A stretch of 64,000 bases of DNA from Hypericum androsaemum (Eukaryota > Streptophyta > Magnoliopsida > Malpighiales > Hypericaceae). The notes beneath the pieces are model-generated. The model did no database searches, was not told where the DNA came from, and worked only from the letters and a program-made list of their open reading frames with translations. Position numbers and translations under genes: made by a program. Below are positions 36,079-44,955 of this stretch, piece after piece; position 1 is the stretch's first letter, and every line of letters begins with the position of its first letter. The stretch lies in NCBI GenBank assembly GCA_963995505.1, contig OZ023184.1, positions 13,594,308-13,658,307 on the forward strand, in the 5' to 3' direction.

Positions 36079-36733
36079 TGTTGAACCTTGGGCCCATTAG
36101 GCAATTATTATTGTGCCTAAATGGGCCCGGGCCCATCATGCCCATAAGTTGGGTTGGATGGGCCGGTCAACCCGCGTTGACCGGCCCGAAGCCACGCAAG
36201 CGTCACGTCAGCCCGGCGTGGCGCTAACGTCATATGTGGCAGCCCACGTGGTGGACATGTGGCGTGAAGTGCCACGTGGTAGTCATGTGGTCCGGAGTGC
36301 CACGTGGCACGCCGCGTTGCGGCCATGCGGTCCGGGGTGCCACGTGGCGGCCATGCGGCCCGGAGTGCCACGTGCCATGCCGCGTGGCGCCACGTGGTGT
36401 GCCACGTAGCACATTTTGACTGGCCTGACTTTCCTATAAAAGGAGGAATCCGGCTGGACTGCAATGTAACTTTTCCCACAACTACTCACTCAGAAAGGAA
36501 AATTTCGGATTAGTTCCAGAATTTTAATCAGATTTTCTATAGAGGAAATCTCGTGAAAATCAATTGCGAATCCGTTCAAACGTGATCGTAATTCGACCAG
36601 CACGAAGAAATTGTGGACCCGAGCCTGTGGACCTCTTGCTTCAACAAGTAAGTAATTTATGATTAACGAATTAGTTTGTTAATTAAACGAGTTCAACACG
36701 TAATTACTCGTTAATTACGCGTCGAATCCGTCA
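36079..36733 (+). mobile_element. probable solo LTR upstream of FAD2
   Basis: It starts TGTTGAACC and ends TCCGTCA, with CACAC on both sides (36074-36078 and 36734-36738). A TATA box (TATAAA, 36435-36440) sits mid-way, as in an LTR. A shorter alternative ends at TTCAACA (36646), which makes a better inverted terminus with TGTTGAA but lacks a target duplication. No primer site or internal region follows. Because CACAC is a simple motif, the duplication could be chance. Short reading frames here are by-products of the G-box repeats. Confidence 0.6.
36245..36396. promoter_or_regulatory. array of six G-boxes (CACGTG)
   Basis: CACGTG occurs at 36245, 36273, 36301, 36341, 36369 and 36391, spaced 28, 28, 40, 28 and 22 bp, mostly inside GTGCCACGTGG. 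The spacing comes from a degenerate tandem unit with GCCATGCGGTCCGG between sites. G-boxes bind plant bZIP and bHLH factors. The array is in the predicted U3 of the solo LTR, about 850 bp upstream of the FAD2 TATA region. Confidence 0.8.
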
Positions 36734-37232
36734 CACACTACTAACTTATACTTTCAAAATATTTGATTGAGTAACATATATTTTTCTAATTGAAAACCCA
36801 CCGTTTCCTGAACACAAAAAAAGCCTATTGTTTGAATACATGTTTTGGATAGAAATACTCCCAATATAATTAAAATTTTGATTTTTAAATTTTTAAAGAA
36901 AAATCAGAAAAATATGAAAACCTCCTCTCACTCTCTTTAATATTTTCATATTTTCATATTTATTTTTTGATTTTTAATTCAATAAAACTACGAGTATTTT
37001 GTCTAAACTTGTAAATGGAGTATTAATTAGAAAAATCTCTACGTCAAATATTTTAAAATTACAAGATAATAGTATGGAAGTCGATAAAACCACAATGTAT
37101 TAAAATATAATTGTTTTGTTTAATTAATATCTAGGGACAGGCGATGCTCGAAAAAACTTGACAAAAAAACGTATGGGAGAGAGAAACCGAGGGCGGAGGG
37201 AGGGGCCTTTAAATTTAGGCCTCCCCTCGGCT

Positions 37233-39323
37233 TTATATCGCTAGGCCCTTCGTTCTCTCTTCCTCTCCCCCCAACTAATAGCCAAACAAGAGAGAGAGAG
37301 AGATATCCCATTTTCTCTCTCTAAAAACAACACCTCGCCTCAATTCGGAGCGAGGAAGAGAGAGGAGAAGCCGCCGCCGGGAAGGGAGATCGAGGAGGAG
37401 AGACCTCCTTCTACGTTTCTTCCCTTAATTACCTATCAGGTCCGATTCGCATTCCGTTCATTCGAAAATTTACTTTTCACGAAATGCACCTTTGTCCGTA
37501 CACGCATTTTTAAAGTAGGGTTTTTTATTAATTACTGTTCGTCGATGTAGTTTGCTGGATCCACCGTTTTTAATTAGAGTTTCTACTAATATTTTGTCCA
37601 GAAAATATTATTTTTTCCATTTTCTGACAGAGAAATTTCGTTTCCCCTTACAAACAAACGGAGCCTTTTTAAAGTTCGATGGGCCAATGGTCCAATTGAA
37701 TTGCAGAAAAAAAGGGCACCGCCCTCCCTCCCTCAACATGCAATTGTCAGCCCAATTACAGAATGGTCCTTTTCGGTTTTTTTTTTCCTTTCTGTACCTA
37801 TTAAATACTCTTTTTTGAAAAATATACCTATTAAATATTTGAATGTGAGTGCACGATGATGAATATACCAAACCCAATTTACATGCATTGTGTCTTCACA
37901 TTCTGCAATTATCTGTGTTAATTCTATAGTCACGTGTATCCATTTTGTTAATTCTGTAGTCACGTGTATCCATTTTAACACGTAACGAATTACTTACGTG
38001 CCTGAAATTAGAACTATAACGTAAATTTTGCTACTTGGTCCTTTGTTTGTGTTTTGTCAGTTCACGTGATTTGTCTTTGGTGCCCTTTTTGTCGGAATCT
38101 GACGTATACGTATCATGTGATGTGACTAGAGCTGAACGGAACCCCGTTACCTCCCTTTTTTAATTCTCAACTTTTTAAATTCCAATTCATTTTTTTAGAA
38201 AATGATTTTTTTTTCTCTTTCGGCAGTTTGGTTACTACCAATTTTTTTTTAAAAATTTACTTGTAGTAATCACATTAATTAATGTTAGTTTAAAACTCTA
38301 CGTCTCTATTTTTGACCGTCTTTTCGGTTTCGTGAAATTGGTTGCGTGAAATTGTGTTTTCTTGCACCATACATAAATTAATAATACCTCGCCGGACTTT
38401 CGGCGAGACTAGTAAAGTAAAAGGTGACCGTTCTTTGTAGCATCAAACGAGGCGTTACTTTTCAAAGTTTTTCTTTAGTAGAGTTGGTGTTTTGAATGGT
38501 AATCCACTGAGGTAACAGTCAAATTAAACAGCTTGCAAATATGTCTTTGATGAGTTAAAACTCGATGTTTGGTTTTGGCTTATGGAGACGGCGAAATATT
38601 ATATCTATTACATCATGTATACGTATGTTTCGTATATCTAAAAATCAATAGTTCAAATATTGTTACTCATTTCGTAAAGATCACCATAAAATTACGCATC
38701 AGCAATTAGCCATCAGGGAGATCATCACTTTACTAGATTTTTGTCTTATTTGAATTCTGGTCACTCCCAACCCCACCGAATCCTTAATGGTTGGCATCGG
38801 AGTGTAAATTCCTGGGATATGCTGTAAGGCCAATGTCCGAGAGTGATGATTTGTTGTGTTATGTAGGACAGAGATGGCCGACCTTTTGGAATAATTAATG
38901 TAGGAGGAAAAGGGTATTAAGTGTAATTACCACGGGATTAAATGGCATTAAACTAATTACCTATTCTGGTGGCGGAAAAGACTATGATTAGTCCATGTTC
39001 TCCAACGTGATATTGACCTATTATAGAATATACCTTCTTTAAATGGAAAGGGGTGCTTCCTTTCCATTCTAGCTTTGAGATATTTTCTGGGTTGAGATTG
39101 CTTGGAGATTTTTCCCTAGCCCTTCCTTTAGGGGATTCATTGAGTTAGCCGAAAGGGGTTCGATTCCAACCCGAGTAAGGCACTCAAAACCTGATCCTTT
39201 CCTGGTTTCCATTTGGATCCTATGATGCATTGTGATGTTTACTAGGGATAGATGCAATGTTCTATCAATTCTATAAACTTTGAGGGATTGCATTGATGTC
39301 TGTGTTTTCCAGGTTCTGAAGCA
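37233..39323 (+). promoter_or_regulatory. FAD2 promoter, 5' UTR exon and 1.9 kb leader intron
   Basis: TTTATAT at about 37233 is a candidate TATA box. A GA-rich leader (AGAGAGAGAGAGAG, about 37290-37304, and GAGGAGGAGAGACC) runs to a donor at 37440 (TATCAG|GTCCG). The acceptor is at 39312 (TTCCAG|GTTCTG), 11 bp before the FAD2 ATG, so the intron is 37440-39312 (1873 bp). A single long intron in the 5' UTR is a known feature of plant FAD2 genes, where it can raise expression. Short reading frames in it are not genes. The gap 36739-37232 shows nothing recognisable. Confidence 0.8.
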
Positions 39324-40478
39324 ATGGGAGCCGGCGGGAGAATGGCAGATCCTTATTCGGCAAAGAAGTATGATTCTGATACCGTGAAAAGAGTTCCTTA
39401 TTCCAAGCCTCCTTTCACATTGAGTCAGCTCAAAAAAGCCATCCCGCCCCATTGTTTCCAGCGTTCAGTTGTGCGCTCGTTCTCCTACGTGGTTTATGAT
39501 CTTACCATTGCCTTCTTCCTCTACTATGTTGCCACCAGTTACATCCACCTCCTTCCTCAACCACTCTCTTATGTGGCCTGGCCGATCTACGGGTTCATCC
39601 AAGGTTGTGTCCTCACTGGAGTGTGGGTGATTGCGCATGAGTGCGGCCACCACGCCTTTAGTGATTACCAATTGCTTGATGATATTGTTGGCCTCGTCCT
39701 ACACTCATCGCTGCTGGTCCCTTACTTTTCGTGGAAGATCAGCCATCGCCGCCATCACTCTAACACCGGTTCTCTGGACCGAGATGAAGTGTTTGTCCCC
39801 AAGAAGAAGTCCAGCATGCCTTGGTACAGCAAGTATCTTAACAACCCTGTTGGTCGTATGATGACTCTCATCATCACATTGACCCTTGGCTGGCCCTTGT
39901 ACCTGGCATTCAATGTCTCAGGCAGACCTTATGATCGCTTCGCCTGCCACTACGATCCACATGGCCCCATCTATTCAGATCGGGAGCGACTTCTAATTTA
40001 CATTTCTGATGCAGGTGTCCTTAGTGTCAGTTATGGTCTGTACCGCCTTGCTGCAGCAAAGGGACTCGCCTGGGTTCTTTGTGTTTATGGAGGGCCATTG
40101 CTCGTGGTTAACGCGTTCCTAGTCATGATTACATATCTCCAGCACACTCATCCTGCCTTGCCACACTACGACTCTTCGGAATGGGACTGGCTAAGAGGCG
40201 CTCTGGCCACCGTCGACAGGGACTATGGGATCCTGAACAAGGTCTTCCACAACATCACAGACACTCACGTGGCGCACCACCTCTTCTCAACCATGCCACA
40301 TTACCATGCCATGGAGGCCACCAAGGCCATCAAGCCGATCCTGGGAGAATACTACCAATTGGACACGACCCCCGTGTACGCTGCTCTGTGGAGGGAGGCC
40401 AAGGAGTGTGTCTACGTCGAGCCTGACGAAGGCACACAGGCCAAAGGTGTCTTCTGGTACAGGAACAAGCTGGAATAA
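39324..40478 (+). CDS. FAD2: FAD2, microsomal omega-6 (delta-12) fatty acid desaturase, 384 aa
   Basis: This ER membrane enzyme turns oleate on phosphatidylcholine into linoleate, using cytochrome b5 and oxygen. The three iron-binding histidine boxes are intact: HECGHH (105-110), HRRHH (141-145) and HVAHH (315-319). Hydrophobic membrane segments lie at about 53-76, 82-104, 177-198, 224-243 and 248-272. The start [10 protein letters not shown] and full length match the family. The desaturase-type residues HLFSTM (319-324) are kept, which argues against a hydroxylase or other divergent FAD2. The coding region is a single exon, as usual, behind a long 5' UTR intron. PHYHAMEA resembles seed-type FAD2-1 proteins. 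The terminus is YRNKLE: the usual aromatic ER-retrieval end carries one extra Glu. Confidence 0.96.
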   Translation: MGAGGRMADPYSAKKYDSDTVKRVPYSKPPFTLSQLKKAIPPHCFQRSVVRSFSYVVYDLTIAFFLYYVATSYIHLLPQPLSYVAWPIYGFIQGCVLTGVWVIAHECGHHAFSDYQLLDDIVGLVLHSSLLVPYFSWKISHRRHHSNTGSLDRDEVFVPKKKSSMPWYSKYLNNPVGRMMTLIITLTLGWPLYLAFNVSGRPYDRFACHYDPHGPIYSDRERLLIYISDAGVLSVSYGLYRLAAAKGLAWVLCVYGGPLLVVNAFLVMITYLQHTHPALPHYDSSEWDWLRGALATVDRDYGILNKVFHNITDTHVAHHLFSTMPHYHAMEATKAIKPILGEYYQLDTTPVYAALWREAKECVYVEPDEGTQAKGVFWYRNKLE

Positions 40479-41105
40479 GAAAAATGCCAGAGTACTTGAG
40501 TTGCAGGAGTCTGTTTTTCTCAGATGTAGGTCTTGTTGGTTGTCTGGATGGAGCTTCCACCCTAGTTTTCGTGTCGGAAAATAAGGTGATGAACCATGAA
40601 ATGGTCGTAGTTTTCTTGTCCCAAGTGTTTGTAATGTTGGTCTTTAGCACTTTTGTTCCTGTCCTGTTGGGTGCCCCAATCAAGTGATGGATGCCTCAAA
40701 ACTGTAACGAACACACCAAGGCCATCCACATTTGATTAGCGTGTAAGGCGTCACTTGTGTTAATTACTAGTGTTTCTGTCCTTGTCTTCTGCTCCAACAC
40801 TTGTCTATGACCTTTTTTATTTTTTGGAGAAACTATTTGTCTAATACCGAGTTGTGCTATTTTGTTGATGCACTGGCCTTCACGTCTAAGCTACCCTATG
40901 GCCTCGAAAAGACCGGCAATTTTGTATTTTAAAAGAGTGATGGACTTGCATTATGGATCGCATATCGTGGACCTTAAAATATATACCCAGCCATGTAGAT
41001 GTTTCATTAGTATGTTTCGAGGGGTTCCAATTCGGTTAAGAATGGGCCCAAAACGCGCTCCTAGTCATGATTACATATTTTTACTATAAAAAACCACTTC
41101 ACAGA
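40479..41105. other. FAD2 3' flank
   Basis: Holds the 3' UTR (a GT/TTTT-rich stretch to about 40860) and unremarkable sequence after it, apart from the FAD2-derived copy at 41052-41078. No other gene is seen. Confidence 0.4.
41052..41078 (+). repeat. 27-bp copy of FAD2 coding sequence
   Basis: AACGCGCTCCTAGTCATG and the next nine bases match FAD2 positions 40110-40136 with one change. The flanks do not match, so it is a short templated copy and not a decayed whole duplicate. Confidence 0.8.
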
Positions 41106-41109
41106 ATAA

Positions 41110-41395
41110 ATGAGAATAAATGATGATGGTATACATCGTCAATTGATAATGGTATGCTTGAGTAAGTGATAATGATATGTCTATATAAGTAATAATGTTA
41201 TATCTTGTTAAGTGATAATGATATAGCTGGATAATTGATAATGGTATGTCTGGTTAAGTAATAATGGTATGCGTAATTATAACAACATTATGCCGACTCA
41301 AACATATATTTGGCAACATGTTATAGTGATAATGATATGTCCGGGTAAGTGATAATGATATGTTTGAGTAAGTGATAATAGTCTCCGTGATTATA
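41110..41395. repeat. degenerate minisatellite, unit about 24 bp
   Basis: Repeats of GTGATAATGGTATGTCTGG with TAA linkers occur about ten times, broken at 41285-41320. The unit resembles that at 10650-11300. The stretch 41396-42010 is AT-rich, then moderately GC-rich, with no clear gene. Confidence 0.75.
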
Positions 41396-42019
41396 TCTAC
41401 ATTGTCATAGTCCTAGCCACAATTAATATTTCGAATATTGTCAGGAAATATTAAATAAACCTTATATGATATATTAAAAATTAAAATTGATGAAATTTTA
41501 ATATTTTAAATCGTATTCTTTTAGGGATGATTCAAAATTTTCACCTTTTGTATATGTAGTTGCCAAGATGATCACATTAACTAGTGAATGTTTTCATTCT
41601 TATCACTCATCATTAAATTGAGAATCTCAACATTAATTAGTTTGTCAAAACAGTTGTTAAGAAAAAAAATTAATTGGAAAGTGAAGGGGTGTAAATTAAT
41701 TAAAATCCAAGAGCACGCGAGAAACAAGAAAAGAAATACATGCGTGGACATGTGGCGAAAAACGAATGGGTGCAAAACCCAAAAAAAACCGAGTGAATCT
41801 GATCCGTCCGATCATGATGGATCAAATCAGGCAACCCTCCTCTTCCTGGATTTGGATTCAGGGGGGACTACATAAAAATTATCCCCAAGGTATGGACTAA
41901 ATATGGGCCTTTAGATTTGATCAAATTCATTTTTTACAGATCTGATGGTCAGAATCTGTTGAGGGTATTTTCGAGTTTTTATCCAAACATACTCATTAGG
42001 GTTTCACTATATAATTCCC

Positions 42020-42484
42020 CCCCCTCAGCCGCTCCTCGATCTCGAACCGCTCCCTCCCCAGATCTTCCTCGCCGAGCTCCCCGGTGACTCCCCCTACCGC
42101 CCGATCGCGAACGCCGTGGCCGTCGACTTCGCCAGAAATGCCTACGTCACCAACTCCGCGGGGAACTTCATCTGGAAGGTCAACGAGGCCGGGGAGGCCT
42201 CGATCTGGTCAACCTCCCCGCTCTTCTCCCGGTTTCCGATCCACCAAAACGCGTCCTACAGCTTCTGCGGCCTCAACGGGATCGCTTACGTCAGCAAGGG
42301 TACTCAACTGGAGGGCGTACGTGATATATGGGAGGGCGACGGAGGGTATTTTGGGGAATTCGGGGAGGGAGCGGTTCGAGATCGAGGAGGTCCGGTCCGG
42401 GAAGGAGAGCGAGGACGAGAACGTTTGGGTTTGTGTGTTTCGACTTTGATTATTGCTGGATTGGTCGATTTCATGTGGTTCTGA
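42020..42484 (+). pseudogene. SMP-30/NHL-like membrane protein gene, internally deleted
   Basis: From about 42050 the frame reads IFLAELPGDSPYRP, ANAVAVDFARNAYVTNSAGN, FIWKVNEAGEASI and SYSFCGLNGIAYVSKG, a stretch typical of a plant SMP-30/gluconolactonase-like family. Just after, in a different frame (about 42318-42430), comes AYVIYGRATEGILGNSGRER then EVRSGKES, which belongs near that family's C-terminus. The propeller middle, roughly 130-170 codons, is missing and the join shifts frame at about 42310. The N-terminal part is absent or unrecognisable too. The family's C-terminal membrane segment is only partly readable. I rate it a pseudogene; the enzyme activity of intact members is not established. 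Confidence 0.7.
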
Positions 42485-42559
42485 TGATTTTGTATTTAAA
42501 GATTGGAACTTTATGTTGGTGTTTGGTTGTTGTTTGAACTTAGTGCTTAAAATTTTAGC

Positions 42560-42905
42560 AAAAATTCATAAATGAATGATACCAATATTAAAGTAGAATG
42601 ATACCAATATCCTAGAACGATGATACCAATATTCGAGAAGAATGAAACCAATACATTCAAATGATATATATTTTTACTTATAATGGGATACCAATATTGG
42701 AGAAGATGAAAACCAATATCACGGTGGAATGAAATCAATATCATAGTAGGATGAAACCAATGTCATATTAGAATGAAACCAATAACATAGAAGATGGAAA
42801 CCAATATCATAGTAGAATGAAACCAATATCATAGTAGAATGAAACCAATATCATAGAAGATGGAAACCAATATCCGAGAAAATGGAAACCAATATTCCCA
42901 TACTT
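42560..42905. repeat. minisatellite, unit about 22-23 bp
   Basis: About fourteen units of AATGAAACCAATATCATAG type are present. Some are nearly identical (42795-42855), so part of the array is recent. Sequence 42906-43150 is AT-rich without a gene. Confidence 0.85.
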
Positions 42906-43151
42906 GTATTTCCATAAATTGTATTATTTTGCTGATATTTTTTTTAATTATTTTAATTATTGTATTTTCAATATTGCCCCTATCCCTTTCAGTGGAGATT
43001 ACCCATGTCCCCACTGAATTTAAACCCCCTCTTCCTCTGGATTGTCGGGACCAATTTATTGTAGTCCGGACTCAATTCATTCTTTGCTTGGAGCATTCAT
43101 GACCAAACAAAATCAATTGCAGTTAAGTTATTAGTTTGAGTTTCACTTACC

Positions 43152-43207
43152 TTAACCCCATGGAGGTTAATGTCGAAGGTATGTGATTAAAGTAAAGTAC
43201 TAGAAGG
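43152..43207 (+). pseudogene. plastid 16S rRNA relic, left part
   Basis: CTTACCTTAACCCC..GGAGG followed by TGTCGAAGG resembles the end of plastid 16S rRNA (CCTTAACC...GGAGG...GCCGAAGG), with a deletion before CTAGAAGG. The right part continues at 49899 beyond the copia insertion. Confidence 0.55.
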
Positions 43208-43653
43208 TGTTGGATCTTTAATCCAACATTGGGCTTACATGTGAAATAATCATATAATGGGTTGTCATATTCGGCTGAGCCCACTTGATAGTGATCAAGT
43301 AAGTATTCGGACTTTAATGTATCTAGTAGGGTGCAGACCTTTAATGTGTAGAGACATTAAGTAAATTACTTGTTTTGTTATGGGCAAAACGGTAATTTAC
43401 CAAATATGGGTTTTTCCTATATAAGGAGGGTCTTGGTCCCCGGGTTAGACAACACTGCCACACTACACTTCCCATTGAGTTTAGGTGAGAGACAGCTGAA
43501 GGAATTCTCTCAAGATTTGTCGTAACCTGGAAGGCTAACCCGTCTTCCCGAATCAGAGCTGCGCTATGAATTCAGGTATGCTTCCGTATTCAGTTTTCTC
43601 TTGATAATTTACATGAGATCTTGAGATATGGATTAAGGTTAATTAATCCAACA
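43208..43653 (+). repeat. 5' LTR of the second copia element
   Basis: Starts TGTTGGATC and ends ATCCAACA. TATATAAGGAGGG (about 43420) is the probable TATA box. Confidence 0.95.
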
Positions 43654-43655
43654 AG

Positions 43656-43667
43656 TGGTATCAGAGC
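43656..43667 (+). other. primer binding site, second copia element
   Basis: TGGTATCAGAGC, complementary to the 3' end of plant initiator tRNA-Met, lies two bases past the LTR. Confidence 0.9.
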
Positions 43668-44955
43668 CTCTCATGCTAGATTGTTAAGATTTTGCGAGCT
43701 AGATCTGTTCTAGTTGATTAAAAAAAAATTTCGAGAACGGATCGCGATCGACGTCGTGAACGATGTTCGCGACGTTCACGCGCCGATCCACGAGCTCCGG
43801 GTACCACCGACGAGCTCGTCTCAGCGCCGGCATCGTGGTGGTACCAGCGGTGATCGCTGGATCGACAGGATCGCAGTGCGGTCGTCGAGGTTCGCCGACG
43901 GCTCGACTCATTGCGAGCGACGTCGTGGTACCGGCGTTGTCGATCGGTGTTGCTCCGACGAAGAGATCGAAGCGTTTAAAGCTTCGGCGACAGTTTTTGG
44001 GGTCGAAAGCTTCTTCGCCCGATTTCGGCCGTCACGCGCAGAAATCTGGTGATCGGAGACCATCGGCGTGCTCGCCAGGTCCCGATCTACACTTTGGCAC
44101 CGGCGGTGTCGACCGGCGATGCGCCGATAGTCGACAGTGGTTGGGGGACTAATCTGCAATTATCCCAGGGACCGGATGTTGTGAATTAGAAGTTCTTTAG
44201 GGGTCAAAGTACAATTTCATGAAATCAGAAATTACAAATATGCCCCTGGGGCATTTCTGCAATTTCGATCTGGATGGTTAATTACAGTATGGTACCTAGG
44301 TTAATTATAAAATTGCAATTTGTTCCTTCGATAATTTTGGGGACTTATTTGTAAATTTGCACTTCTGGAAAATTACAGTTTGGTCCTTGGAATTTTTGGA
44401 AATTATAGTTTGGTCCTCGGATGTTTCTGTAATTTTCGGGTTTTGGGAAAATTACATTTTGATCTCTCAATTAATTCAGAAATTGCAAAAGGGTCCCTGA
44501 ATATGCAATTTTAAAATTCAAATATAAAGTTGTTATATGTATTTTAAAACGGATTGATTAACACAACATGTCGCCAAAGTGACCTATATTGTGAAAATCA
44601 TTTTGTGATAAAATACAAAGGGTTGTGTATATGCAGTTTTTATAAATATTTATCGGCCCAAAGGAAGATAAATATTTACTGGTGACTTGCGTATACTAGT
44701 GTGGTGATGAACATGTGATAATCTTTAGTTTTGCATGTAAATAATAAATCGGCCCAAAGGAAGGTTTATTATTTGACATGTCTTTATTGTCAATGTTCGA
44801 TTACTGCAACAAGATATCACTTACAAGTTATTATTTTGTCCAAAGATAAAATATTAATGGAGTGTTCGATGTCTTGAAATGAGATATTACTTTATTTCAA
44901 TTTATTAAGTTTTCAGGATTAAGACTAATGTGAGCCAATTTTGTTTGTTTTGTCT
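43668..44955 (+). other. leader of the second copia element
   Basis: The untranslated leader has a GC-rich block (about 43738-44150) rich in CGATCG and CGTCGTGG motifs, then AT-rich repeats such as AATTACAGTTTGGTCC and GGCCCAAAGGAAG. Open stretches on both strands in the GC-rich block show no known domain and I do not call genes. Confidence 0.6.

Noticed and set aside
36113..36513. Several overlapping reading frames on both strands, rich in His, Trp and Arg
   Set aside because: They are produced by the degenerate G-box tandem unit in the probable solo LTR and show no domain or splice support.
36074..36738. Alternative LTR boundary ending at TTCAACA (36646)
   Set aside because: It gives better inverted termini but no target duplication; the longer version has CACAC on both sides. 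I keep it only as an alternative.
37552..37981. Short reading frames in the FAD2 leader intron
   Set aside because: They are composition-driven frames in a non-coding intron with no family resemblance.
39136..39180. GGTTCGATTCC, identical to a tRNA B-box, in the FAD2 leader intron
   Set aside because: No matching A-box or cloverleaf could be drawn around it, and there is no terminator; probably chance or a decayed SINE trace.
40181..40584. Arg/Pro-rich frames inside and after FAD2
   Set aside because: They are out-of-frame readings of the FAD2 coding sequence and its 3' UTR.
43699..44159. Open frames of 70-129 codons on both strands in a GC-rich block
   Set aside because: They lie in the leader of the copia element, overlap each other on both strands and have no recognisable domain; GC-rich composition explains them.
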